64,000 nt of DNA from Diadema setosum (taxonomy: Eukaryota > Echinodermata > Echinoidea > Diadematoida > Diadematidae): positions 13,370,787 through 13,434,786 of the forward strand of contig NC_092690.1 of NCBI RefSeq assembly GCF_964275005.1. Reading direction: 5' to 3'. The first letter of the stretch is position 1. Each line of letters starts with the position of its first letter. The notes beneath the pieces are model-generated. The model saw nothing but the letters and a program-made list of their open reading frames with translations. It did no database searches and had not been told where the DNA came from. The position numbers and the translations under genes were made by a program. Positions 22,733 through 34,580 of this stretch are shown one piece after another.

Positions 22733-23119
22733 GTAAGTCGTCAATGAATTTCCATTTTACAGTTGTACTCATTTCTATATTTTAATATGCCTGTTGTGTT
22801 ACGTTTGTGTAACTATTTCAACTATGTACCGATGCATCACATATAAACAATATAAGACACTTTATTGTGTATCTATATTATAGATCAACTTAGTCTGTTC
22901 CACTTTTGGTACTTTATAACTACGTTTGCTCACTGATTTTGTTGCCGGGTAAAATCAGAACGTTTATAGATATGGACTAGTCAGAGAGAGAGAGAGAGGG
23001 GGGGGGGGGGGGAGCGATCGCATTTTTCCCCTTTACATCTGGTTCTCTTTGTAACCATGCAAGGGACATCACCCTGGGTTATCAACCCAGGGCTGCAGAA
23101 AGCAGATGATTAAATTCAG

Positions 23120-23830
23120 ATTATAATTATTATAATTGGTGACGTGAATTGTAATATGTTTTGGGATGCAGTGTCATGGCAATCAGAACGTCTTTTAGAG
23201 ATCATCATGAATTCTGATTTGACTCAGCTTACTCTCCTACGAGGGTCACCAAAAATGCTGATTTCTTTTTTTAAACGATGAAGGTAAAGTTAATGATGGT
23301 GGAATAAAAACCATAGGTATGTGTGACCATTATCGGGTTTATTGTACCTGTCTGAGGTAAAAACGAGATCTCAATGTGAATCATTGTCACAATTTTAAAG
23401 TTAAGCGTAGCTATAGATATTTTGATGTGAATTTCTACATAAATGACGTCAATCAGATAACTTCATGGAAAAGATTGAAGGTTGTATAAGATGTAAATAG
23501 CGCATACTGTTTCTTTGAAAAGAAACTCGTTGAGGTGTTTAACAAGCACGTCTCTCTCAAGGAAAAGGACCAGGAAACAAGAATCTCCATGGATGACGTC
23601 AGATATACTGGATTTTACTCACAAGAGAAATTTAAAGAAAAAAACTTGCAGTAAAAGTTAGGCAAAGATTGGAAGGAATACAAACGGCTGTGAAATCAAA
23701 TTACTACAAAGATCCGCCAAGCAAAGGCTGATTACATAGCGAAAAGTACAAAACAAGCAAAAACAACAATCAACAAATTCGGAAGTCTTGAAAACTCTCA
23801 TGCCAAGCAAAAAAAAAAAAAAAAAAAAAA
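23120..23830 (+). mobile_element. LINE endonuclease-region remnant in intron 1 of copy B
   Basis: Pieces in changing frames read IGDVNCNMFWDAVSWQSERL, SAYCFFEKKLVEVFNKH and ITTKIRQAKADYIAKS, the end of an APE endonuclease and the linker before the reverse transcriptase. Many frame changes and stops show old decay. It ends near an A-run at 23,810-23,836. Confidence 0.7.
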
Positions 23831-24282
23831 AAAAAGGACAAAGACGGAGTAATTTTCATCCTGATTTGGTGATCATGAATGTATGGTTTCAAAGACGGGA
23901 ACGATATACAGGCTTCCACAGAAGTGAATGGTGATGAGTCTTTGCCTGAACATAGAGAAGACTACTACAGTGTATGATGCCACATGCGTGTGATACAACA
24001 ATATAAGGAAAATATAAAGAGAATTTCACATATTTTTAGTTTTTTGGAACGGATAATCTGATTTTCCCCAAATTTTCTCTAATGTGTCCTACTAATATTG
24101 CTGCATTCACTCAATCCACATGGACTTGTCCTTTAAGACAATATAGAGTATAGTCTATTATAGTGGTCACCATGGTGGTCACTTCTGAACATGCATGATC
24201 ATTTCCAAATGCCATGTAGCCGGCAATTGATTGGATGATGGTTTGCAAAGATTATTAAAGGGTGGAATATGCAAATGAAATA

Positions 24283-24338
24283 GGTTGAAATGAAATGAAA
24301 TGAAATGAAATGAAATGAAATGAAATGAAATGAAATGC
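24283..24338. repeat. GAAAT pentanucleotide repeat
   Basis: About ten copies of TGAAA in a row. Just upstream (about 24,000-24,140) is a fragment of the AACCAAAACCC-family MITE. Confidence 0.85.
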
Positions 24339-24966
24339 TATTACATTTATTATGTTGTTGCAAGGTGGTGTTATACAAAATTTTCCATAGCACCGTGGGC
24401 TGCACCCTCAGAATACCGTGCTATATAAATAGAATTATATCTCTCTTGGAAGACAGTCGATACGAGTATTTATGTATTAATTGGTCACTGATTGAGTGGG
24501 AGATACCCACTCTTTTATGCCGCTCAAGAAGACTTGTGAACTTCATCTAGAAGACAATAAACAACCATCTTTGTACATATTGTACATCACTATCTGCTGT
24601 GAAGTTCTTTAGAAGTGTCAGCGTGTGGTAGTTGAACGTGGAAGGTACGCCAGTGTGCTGAAAACCATCAAGTTACAAACAGCCTAGATATCCTCTGTAT
24701 GATTCAAAGGATGTCCACATCATTGAATAAAAAAAAAGAAGACCCAAGTCCATCAAACAAACTGACCCCTTCACAAGCAATGTAAATATTCATTATGATA
24801 ACAATATACGAACTAGTTTGTATTCAAAATGTTGCCTTACTATGACAGTTCATCATACAGTGGCATCTTATTGGAAAAATAAAAAAAAAAAAAAAAATCT
24901 GTTTTTTCATGTTTACAGAAACGTGTGTGTGTGTGTGTGTTTTTATTATTATTACTATTATTTTAG

Positions 24967-25172
24967 CTTCGAGCTCTTTCACCGCTGTTTCGGAGCAAAA
25001 CTCTTCCAGACGGAGATGGAGATTGCTTACGATCCCCGCGGTGGACCCATGGTGGATTACACCTGCGAAATGTTCGGTGTCAGTGTGGGCGTGTCCGTTA
25101 CCAGAGCGATGAAGTACAAGGCGGAGTTTGAGAAAGAGGATGCAGAGGACCTTCTGAGAAAGAAACTGAAAG
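24967..25172 (+). CDS. Gene copy B, exon 2
   Basis: The 206 nt exon follows TTATTTTAG and ends AAAG|GTAAGTG (phase 1). It encodes FELFHRCFGAKL, then TEMEIAYDPRGGPMVDYTCE, then GVSVGVSVTRAMKY and EDAEDLLRKKLKG. It is the most conserved part of the family, with the same length as exon 2 of copy C (206 nt). The D of VDY and the following GVSVTRAM strand are the candidate active-site region if the fold is PD-(D/E)XK-like; that is inference. Confidence 0.75.
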
Positions 25173-26635
25173 GTAAGTGTCACGTAGAGTTTAGAAGTTA
25201 GGAAACTGGAGCGCAGAGAAAAACTTATAATGAGAGTACCGATCCCTGGGACCGATCCTCTTAAGAACCTGTGTCCTGAATTACGTAGCGATGTTGAAGT
25301 CATCATGGTCATTATAATCAATGTTTGCAGGGACCTGATGATAAAACCAAAAAGAGCGAGCAATTTGAGCATAGTACTGCAGCTCATTAGACAGAAAGGA
25401 CTACACTAAAAGCAACGTACAGAAAGACAGACATGACAGACAAACAAACTTTAGTCACTTTAATAACGAACAAACAGAAAAAAATCCCTACTGGAGCAGC
25501 CTGGAAGTGAATTCATGTGCCAATGTAACCATAGTCTTACTCAGTCTTTTGAATTTGTAGCTGCACATTTTTGCAGAAAAATGTTAAATTCCTTCTGATC
25601 TGTGAGTAGTGGAGTTAACTTAAGAAATTTAAACGACATTGCTCTTGCGGTCTTGTCATGTTACTGGTAACTTATGGCAAGGGCGAGAATATCTGTACTG
25701 AAAATTTCAAAAATTGCCAAAACTTTCACAATTATAACCGTTCCTTGTTTGTTTGGTCGCTTTTTTTTGGGGGGGGGGGTTCGTGTTTTGACTCGACTGA
25801 TATTGAAATTGAATGGATGATTTATTAGGTTCACAATTGAAATGTTACACGGAGCCGGCGAACTGCAGCACAGTATCCGCCTAAAAATCACTTAACCTCA
25901 ATTTGTTTACCCTTTTACTACACTGAGTTTTACCGTTTTTATTAGTATTGTTGACACTGTTAATACATGAGCATTGCCATTATGATCATGACGAATTAAA
26001 GCGTCTTGTATGTGCTGTCATAAGAATACAATATGATCTTCTCCAAATTTTATTAAATCCATAGGAAAGAGACGAAAGTCCTTGCAGAAAAGTGCAGTGG
26101 TGATCCATATTGGAGAAAAAATAAGGAAGTTATGAAATTTAAAGATTTCGGAATATTTCAGAAAACCCTTCTTGAGCAGTCGTTATGAATATTCAAATTA
26201 GCAAGTTGATGATGTCATGCTCTCACAATTTCTTAATCATTCCATGTACGAAAACGACAATATTCCCATATTTCAAAAGTATAAGACAAAACTTTCAAAA
26301 CCATGCACTTTTTAAAGTTAGCTCTGATATATTTTGGTATGGTAATATGCTCTTAGCTGTATTGTCTAAAGATGGATTTTTTCCGAATATCATTTACAAT
26401 ATTCACGGAAGCTTGTGAGGGCATAGCATCATCAACTCGCAAATTTGAATATTCATAGGGGAAAAAAATTCGAAGAAATGTGAAGGTTAAAAATATTATA
26501 TCTTTCTTATTTCCCATTTGATTTCTGGCATTCTGTTGGATTCTTTTTCTTTTTTTTTTTTTTAGAGTTTATTTATTTTCAAGGTGGATTTCTTCTTTAA
26601 ACGTTTCCATGTTTGTATTTTCATCTTACAAACAG

Positions 26636-26865
26636 GATTACACCGTGCAACGCAGAATGCAAAGGACAGGTGGTCCAAAAAAGTTCTGCATATCTGGGCG
26701 ACCTCGCCAGACGTCGCTGAGAAGCTCACTTCAGAGTACAAAATGCTCTGTGAGGATGAATCCTCAACTCATCTCACATCGGAGGTTTTCATCATGGTGA
26801 CCGTCGTCAACGACGAACATCACTCGATGTTTAAATCACCAAAACGAAAGAAAAGAGGAAAATAG
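26636..26865 (+). CDS. Gene copy B, exon 3 and stop
   Basis: The exon starts after TTACAAACAG and encodes LHRATQNAKDRWSKKVLHIW, VAEKLTSEYKMLCED, SEVFIMVTVVNDEHHSMFK and a basic tail PKRKKRGK before TAG. Length 230 nt keeps the phase (2 + 76 x 3). The basic tail is absent from copies A and C and could act as a nuclear localisation signal, which is inference. Confidence 0.7.
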
Positions 26866-26973
26866 CAACCTCCGATTTTAATGGGCCAACCGAGACAAAA
26901 AAAAAAAAGTCAGTCAGTGTTAAGCTCTGCGTCATGATCGTATTATGTACGTTTACTGCAGTATGATGTGAGC

Positions 26974-26990
26974 TAACGCCCTCTATTGGC
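26974..26990 (+). promoter_or_regulatory. Conserved downstream motif of copy B
   Basis: TAACGCCCTCTATTGGC, 109 bp after the stop; identical to copies A and C. Confidence 0.45.
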
Positions 26991-27084
26991 AATGAAATCA
27001 CAACATCAAGCACTTACGGAAAAATTATCATAATTACATTACAAAATGTATAGATGAATCCAACTCTAGTGCATTGTAACTTTA

Positions 27085-27389
27085 GGGGGTATCTCGCTGA
27101 GCTGCGAATATTTGCAAGCGTAGCGAATTAAGTTATAGGGAATCCCGGGGTTCGTTTGTAATCAAATTCGTAAACAGTTTTCTTTGTCCTATCTAAAAGG
27201 TTTTTGTTTTGTTTTTGTTTTTTGTTTGTTTTTTTTTGTCGCAAAGAAATTTTGAACATGTTGAAAAAAAAAAACTGTTTACGACAATGAAAATTGTTTG
27301 CAAATTTGATTGCACTACCTTTTTCAATTACGACGTTGATTACAACTGTTAATGAATCCTGGGCTAAACCCGCTCAGTGAGATACCGCC
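27085..27389. mobile_element. 305 bp MITE with TTTA flanks
   Basis: GGGGGTATCTCGCTGAGC and GCTCAGTGAGATACCGCC are imperfect inverse ends; TTTA occurs on both sides. The interior folds back (AACTGTTTACGACAATGA against TCGTAAACAGTT-like sequence). Confidence 0.7.
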
Positions 27390-28125
27390 TTTACGGCGGC
27401 CATTAACTGGGAGGCTTCCAAAGAAGAACAAAACACTTGCAATGGTTATGCAATGAGCCAGATGCGTTGCTACGTCAGTACATAAATAATCTTTTGTTAG
27501 GCATATTTTGAGCCCCCAGTTATCATTTTCATAAAGAAAAAAAAAAACAGTCTATGTATGTGGTCGAAAAGAGAACCTGAAACAAGATGTATACTGTGTA
27601 CCTTATCAGTATATGTAGCAGTTTGATACTAAGGTCTTGTAAACCTGCTTGGCGGTTGCCTTATTCGGTGCAAAAAAAACAACAACACACAACTCAAAAC
27701 AAGAAGCTGTGCTGAAGATATAGAAGTCTGCATACGAGTAGGTTTATACTACATATAGTATTTTGTACTATTTTACATAATTTCCTTATCTTTTTTGTAT
27801 ACGTGTATGTATAAGAAAATCAGTGTGCAATCTCCGTTGCGTTTTTCTTCCATTATGTTCTGAAATGGCTGATAATTAAATGACTTTTTAAGCTTTATGC
27901 TCTACTATAGTGTAAAAGTAGGATTTTTAATGGAGGTCTGTGTTTAAGAATTCTTTGTTTTCCTCCATGTAAACAGAGACGACACTGACTAACTTATTTT
28001 CAGTCTCTCTGTGTTTAGCATGGTCAATTTCGATAGTCTATTTATAGTATATAGTTTGACTTCACTAACTCGCAGAGCGTAATTCTTAACAGTCTTTCAA
28101 TAGTATGTATCGTGTAAGCATTGTA

Positions 28126-28882
28126 ATATCAAAGCTTGCAATACGCTTCATTTGCCAAAGGACCAAAGGAAAATGTCTTCCCCAATGTGACTTGTCACTT
28201 TTCTTCAGGAAAACTGGTGCTTAATGGACATATACGTATAGGTGAATAAAATCAACACCTATACTGAAGCATGATACCATATACATGAATGTATTTTTTT
28301 TTCTTTTTAACGTACTTAACTTTTCTAGCATAATGAAAAGAGCACTTGACTTACCTCTTTCAGAAATCATGGGAATACCCATTGCTATAGTAACAAGTCT
28401 ATAAACTTCGTTCTTTTCATGCCAAATAAATTTTGTAGAATTCTCCATTTTTTTCCTCCCTATATTGTTGTCCAAAAATAATATCACGAACTGTAGAAGT
28501 CTTCTTATCCAGCAATGATTAATTCTGTCCGATTTTCCTCAAACTTTCACTGATGTGTTCTATCAGTATTTCTGCTTTCACTCAATCCACATCTTAACTG
28601 GTGCACGTCACGAGACCGAAACCCACGAGTTATACAGCCTGCGAGTCATACAGCTCGCAAGTCATACAGCCCATGAGTTATACAGCTCACGAGTCATACA
28701 GCCCATTAGTTCGACATCTGTCGAACTCGTGGGCTGTTTTTACCTAGTGTCGAACTCACGGGCTGTACAACTCGTGAGCTGTATGACTCATGGACCTGTT
28801 TTCAATGTCGAACTCGTGGGCTGTATGACTTGTGGGTGTCGGTCTAGTGGGATGACCCCATCTTAACTGGTCTTTGGTTTCC
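28126..28882. repeat. Second copy of the 1-497 repeat, interrupted by a foldback
   Basis: It starts ATATCAAAGCTTGCAATACG as at position 1 and stays highly similar through CATCTTAACTGGT, where the 256 bp insert at 28,603-28,858 intervenes. 27,400-28,120 shows no supported gene. Confidence 0.8.
28603..28858. mobile_element. 256 bp foldback built of 16 bp repeats, 13 bp flanking duplication
   Basis: The left half is a tandem array of a 16 bp unit like CACGAGTCATACAGCC; the right half carries the same unit inverted. CATCTTAACTGGT stands on both sides (28,590-28,602 and 28,859-28,871) and once in the uninterrupted paralog at 474-486, which is the empty site. No coding capacity. The structure recalls foldback transposons whose termini are made of short tandem repeats. 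Confidence 0.75.
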
Positions 28883-29651
28883 TTTGATACAAGTGTGACA
28901 ATGAATTGGATGACGAAGGATGTATAGTAGGATGCCAGGTGCGGTGAGAGCTTTCGAAATATTGTCTCCCTCAGCATTTTGGTCTGTACAAGCCGGTGGA
29001 GTGATACAGAAATAATCATAGACTGTGGTATAAAGGGATAGAAATAAATATGGAACGTTAACATGCACTACGATTGAAATGGAATTAAATGAAATATAAT
29101 TTATTGTAATAAACGTGATTTCAATAATATAACGTAAACGTGATGTCAATAATATGATGTTTTGAAAACATATTTGACGATTACAACATCATACTGTAGT
29201 ACTCCTTATAGCAAGTTAGGAGATATATTAATAGAAATAGAATGAACGTAACAATCGTTTGTATACTTGTATTGTTTGTTGAAATGAAAATGCATAACTG
29301 AAATGAAATTAAATCAAAGGAAACTCATAACTGAAATAAAATGAAATAGAGTTGTGTACATGAATGTGATATCAACATTATTTTTTTAACAAATCTTTGA
29401 TTAAAAATATAGTATGTACTCATAAAAGAGGACTGTAGAATAGACAATACTATAAAAGAAGTAATTACCAGGCGGAAATAAATTCATGAACAAAATTACT
29501 ATATGGCAAAATGTGTGCAATCACTTACGTACTTGGCAGTTGTTGGTGTTGATTTGGCGCCCGGTGTGGCTGGCTGTGCCGAGAAAGGGGCGCCTATGTG
29601 ATATATTGGGAAAGATGCTGGTAGCTTACAGGGGTGCGTTGATTGTCAATA

Positions 29652-29656
<5 letters not shown>

Positions 29657-29688
<32 letters not shown>

Positions 29689-29700
29689 TGTGTGTGTGTG
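29657..29700. repeat. GT microsatellite
   Basis: About 20 GT units with one GAGT interruption. No gene is visible between 28,890 and 30,080. Confidence 0.9.
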
Positions 29701-30079
29701 AAGTGAGGTTCAAATACAAAAAAAAATGAGACTTTTTTGTTATCAAAAACGCTACATTTTGTTTCTTTCAAGCAAAACTTCATTTATTCAGTTATTATTA
29801 GGTCGCAGTTATACACTATATACGTCCGTTGCTAAAGTATTACCTGAACTTTGAAATAACTATGACAACAACATTAATATAGATAGTTCGGGAAAAGCAC
29901 ACCAGTGTTGTAAAAATATAAGAATTTTATTACACTGAAACGGCTCAACTTGAAAACAAAATAAAATAAAGCATGTGACACTTATACGGTGTTTACGCAT
30001 TGCAATTCCCATTACTTTAGTATGCTTTTGTGTTTTTATTTGATTTCACACAAGCACATTGCTTTGGAAACAAACAACA

Positions 30080-30620
30080 ACTATCATATCTCAGTTCAAT
30101 TTTCTATTTCAATTCCAATATCACATTCGCCAATATTCAATTACAAATAATTATATTGAAAAAGAGTGTAATAAGATAATGTACAAACATATACCATACA
30201 TAATCATAATTATGAAACCATTGTTCAAAATGATTGTATTAATTAGAAAAAAGAGGCCCGTGGAAAAATGAACTTGTAGAGATGTGGGCAACTCAATAAA
30301 CTCAACTAACAAAAGGTAAAAAAAAAAAAAAGTACTATAGTAACGCGTGCACACACACACACACACACACACATCATGTACATAGGCACCGTGATAGACA
30401 CTCGGATACACAAACAACAAAAGACGTTGGAAGGGGCAATAAGAGAGAAAATAGGGGGAAAAGGAAAGGGAGAAAGGAAAGACGAAAGAAAAGAAAGGGA
30501 GAATAAGGGATATGGAAAGGAAGCGAGGGTCCGCAGCAGTACATAGCGAGCAACTGCCAGACACCTGATTCACTGGCATGATGGGCACAGTAGACATCAA
30601 CTAGATAAACGTAGTGTAAA
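30080..30620 (-). repeat. Repeat block, third copy of the 498-740 family
   Basis: Matches 12,350-12,830: GTTCAAAATGATTG, AAAAAGAGGCCCGTGG, an AC run at 30,351-30,373, a purine tract and GGTCCGCAGCAGTACATAG. Confidence 0.55.
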
Positions 30621-30830
30621 ATGAAAACATAACACGGCATCATTTTGGAAAGTTAAGATTTCCACAGTTTCAAAGAGAGTGTATCGTGTGCGGCGGTGCG
30701 TGTCTAGTGAGTGTGTGTGTATCAGGTGAAGTGCATTTGGGAAATTGTTACAGGATAATGGGCATTATGATGGTCGTTACCTGTCTTTATAAAAAAAATC
30801 CTGAGGGTCACTAAAATGGTTCAAAAGTGC

Positions 30831-30876
<46 letters not shown>

Positions 30877-30916
30877 TTTTTGTTAACACCAGCTTGTATT
30901 TTGGTAAAATACTAGT

Positions 30917-31058
30917 AGTTTGCAGACACAAACCCTTGTTGCTCGTAAAGGAGTCTGCGCCAAGACTATTACATGCACCATTGGCACTGTAACCGTGTGC
31001 ATGTAGTAGTCTTGGCACAGACTCCTCTAAGACCAACAAGGTTTTGCGCCTGCAAACT
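30917..31058. repeat. Inverted repeat with ~62 bp arms
   Basis: AGTTTGCAGACACAAACCC to CTATTACATGCAC is followed after about 16 bp by its diverged inverse ending GCCTGCAAACT. It may be a small foldback. 31,070-31,900 holds no recognised feature. Confidence 0.7.
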
Positions 31059-32310
31059 ATAGAGAAAACTTATGGTAGTTCACTGGAGCATCTTTATTCT
31101 TATCAAAATAATGCAGAAAATTATTATATGGGACTACACGGACATTGTATGCAGGCATGATGCACAGTTATGCAAATGAAAAGAAATAAATGACACTGAT
31201 AAAACATCCGATTATATCTATTTGAATAATTATATCAAATTTAGAATAATGGTCTCTTATTGTTAAGGGCAGGAAAGGCTGCAATACCTCGAAAAAAAAA
31301 AATCTGAGATGACCGCGGAGAGAAATCATTTAACAAAAATTCTATGACCGCAAAAAAAAAAAAAAAGTTTACAAAATGATCAGGTAAACATTTTGTAATT
31401 GATTTGCAAGAATGCTATTTTGAGAATGTACGTATGCATGGCAATCCATATATCCGTTATAAACCAGAGAATTATTCAGTCTCATGCGCAACTATAGGTC
31501 TGCAATAATTTCTATAATCATCTATGAATCTCTCACAGTCAGCATTGGTAGTTTAAGGACAACCATTATTTTCAATGTATTGTAATCACTTCTTCTTTTA
31601 TATTGCAACATTACAGGAGTCATACCTGAGTTCGTTGATAACACAAATACGAGTACATTAATTAAACACGTAGTTACCCGGAAATCATGACAATTGCTGC
31701 ATTATTATAAAAGTATAAATAAAAGTAAATATTAGGGTATTATGCTGTGTAGCTGAGTTCATTCCACGAACTGGGGGGTTAGAACGTTTGTACGGCGTCT
31801 AGCAACGTTTGAAAATCGACATTTTATATCCTCCTGGGTTGACTCAGTTCCCACCTTCGCGGTTGAGCGTTCGCGACGCAGATCTAAAGCTCGCTATTTT
31901 CGTACAGTGGGGGAACTCCCTTCGATGTCACACGAATTCGCGAATCTGATTGGCTATGCATGATGTCATTTTTGCTGGTTGACGGCGATGCGAACAACCG
32001 CATCGATCGTAGTCTGGGCTCCGTCCCCTTTTCCTTGGTGTTCTGATTGCGATAATAGAGAGACTGCGAGCCCATCGGGTATCGCAGTTCTCGGCGTATC
32101 GCAATCCTCGGGTGTCACGCCCTCATACGGCTTGTCGCGTACACTCAATCACCACTACGAGTAAAAAGAGTCCAGAAGCTAGACTACATCGATCGCGGTA
32201 ATGATCTATTTTTAGTCACCATAGTACACGTACAGCGCCAGCACGTCCGTACAAGCACAACGTATCAACAACGGCGAAATACGTTGCACAGGCATTGCAT
32301 CAGCCCGACT

Positions 32311-32318
32311 TATAAAAG
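32311..32318 (+). promoter_or_regulatory. TATA box of gene copy C
   Basis: TATAAAAG in CGACTTATAAAAGCAGG. Transcription would begin near 32,340 and the leader would run to the start codon at 32,769. Confidence 0.5.
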
Positions 32319-32579
32319 CAGGAGACTCGCTTGTCATTGCACCATTTGGACTTGCATGATTTTGGAAGATGTGATCTCTGAGACAAGATTGGACGTTTTG
32401 AACTACATACGTGCACTTTGAAGAGACAGCAATGACGAACTTGATATCTAACCAGCCTTCTACGAACCACAAAATGACCATGATGCGACGACAGAAAAAG
32501 CCTTCTACACGGAGTAATTTTAACGGGTACCACCCTCGGCGTCCCCCGAAAGTCCGGCAGGGCGGGGATTGCTCCCTCG

Positions 32580-32890
32580 GTGGTTGCGGAGTCGCGTAGA
32601 CCCAGCAGACGACGCCAGGGCAATGTCCGATTTCATCAGAAACGGAATCGGGCGGGACTTGAAAAGACTCAAAAACCGTGTAACATTTATCTCGGAGAGA
32701 ATTTCGCCACTCGACTGCCGGCGGTCTTCGAGTTGGAGAGATCCGTCCAGTCGGAGACAGAACACGGAATGGTCAAGAGCCAGTTTGATCCGTTCCGTCG
32801 ATTCCAGGACATGAATCTGTCTGAGATGGCGAGGAGGATGAAGGAATGCCCCAATGCTGGAGGAGACTCGGTGGAATCGGAGGTCATGAG
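32580..32890 (+). CDS. Gene copy C, exon 1: conserved protein of unknown function
   Basis: First coding exon of an intact gene with exons to 32,890, 37,733-37,938 and 38,545-38,741. The first in-frame ATG is at 32,769 (HGMVKSQF), which gives a 174 aa product; the frame is open further upstream to a stop at 32,481 and reads ENFATRLPAVFELERSVQSE, parts of which align with copy A, so a longer product from an unseen upstream exon is possible. The exon encodes FRRFQDMNLSEMARRMKECP and NAGGDSVESEVM and ends AG|GTAAGTC, phase 2. An out-of-frame ATG at 32,623 opens a competing 62-codon frame. Same family and fold hypothesis as copy B. Confidence 0.6.
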
Positions 32891-34580
32891 GTAAGTCAGG
32901 ATTTCCATTCATGGTGTTTAGCTCGATTCAATTTTGCTACAGTGTATATCATGTGTGTTTATATGTTTTGTGCTTAATATCATGATTGTGACTGATGTAT
33001 CTCAAATAGGCCTATAGGACATTGATCATCAGCACGTACTGTACAGTCGAGGGTCTACACTTTCAAAAGTGTATTGTATCAAAATCTGCGTGACTTGTGC
33101 TCCCCGAGTAAGGTGGCTCAATGACTTCTTGCTGTAGTGTAGCTGTGATTGGGCCTTTTATCGAATACGATTTTTTTTTTAAATTGTTTACCAGTATACG
33201 AACAAGAGGGGGGAGCATATGGTGTGTGCGCACTGTTCTTCCCATAACTTTCTTATATTACCATTTTTTTAATACGTTATAGCATATTGGAATAGGCCTA
33301 GAAAAAGTAATACAGGTACAGGTATGACCATTTTTCTTCATGGGCGGCAGTAAATGCCCGTCTTTGTTTTAGTTTTGGCAGTGACAAGCTAGATTACAGT
33401 ATGCACGCGGTAGGGATGTGGTACAGTGAAAGAAGTGTCATTTGTTCACTTATTACTGTCGGGAACATTTATGAGTTCTCCACCATTAACACGTCTCACC
33501 CTTCGTGAAAGAAACATGAAATCAATGCTTCTTTGTCAATGATCATCCTTCAAAGACGAGTGCAAAGTTGAGTGTTTCCTTACTATGGAATACACTTTCC
33601 CCGGTGTTCATTCATTTTGGCTTATTCTCAGTACATTGTACCAACATATCAGCCTGGGAGATGATGCTATTTCAGCTAGCCCCTTATTGTGTTCTACCCA
33701 TGGGCGTAAATCCCGGGGGGGGGATGGGGGGATATATCCCCCCCTGAAATGGAGGAGGGGGGGATGGCCTGTACAATCATCCCCCCCCCCCCCTGAATTT
33801 TGAGGGGGAAAAATGGAGGAAGCAGAAATGTGATTGTATCAATTTTAGCATATTTATTGCATGACGTTTGTACGCCGGCCTTCAGACAGGTAACAGAGCT
33901 GAACAGTATTCTATCTTGTAGGAAAATGTATAATTTTCTCAAGCGCTCGCTCGCTTCGCTCGCTCGCGAAGAAAGTAACATCGACATACACTGTAAGGTA
34001 TGGCTCAGGCGTTGACAACGTCAAATAGTATAGGTCTACATGTAAACATGCTATGACGCGAGTAACTGGGGACCATCTGCAAAATATGTACGAAAATATA
34101 CAAACAAACAATAACAACAACTTTATCGCCATAATTGAATCCCCTCCATTTCCTGAATCATTCCTGAGAAACGACAGTGACTGATGACTCGGTCAGGATA
34201 CATCTATGGGCATACCAAGGGAAGATCAGGGACGTCGAATCTATGGGGGGCAAAGGGGCATTTGCCCCGCCCCAAAGGAAGTGTTTAGACAGACAAATCA
34301 TTTATCCCCCAAGCAATTCCCGAGATGAGGACAAATCTCGAACTTTCTTAATGGAAAATTGTCCAAATATCGCCAGAACTATGCACCAGATCGTTGTATT
34401 GCAATCATGAACATGCAAAAGGTCCGCTATACAGGATAAGGGATAAACTTTGTACACTTTTGACATAGACGTATATTCCTTAATTTATCAAAGAGTGTGC
34501 AGCAGATCTTTCACTTAACAAAAGCAACCTAATATGTATAGAGGCGTCGATGGGGGGGGGTGGTTCTCAAATAAAAGTGG

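Noticed and set aside
28603-28858. CRISPR-like regular 16 bp repeats
   Set aside because: Repeats are contiguous without unique spacers, occur in inverted halves and lie in a eukaryotic context; a foldback element.
32623-32811. Alternative start MSDFIRNGIGRDLKRLKN in exon 1 of copy C
   Set aside because: Out of frame with the conserved NAGGDSVESEVM block and exon 2; kept only as a possible upstream ORF.
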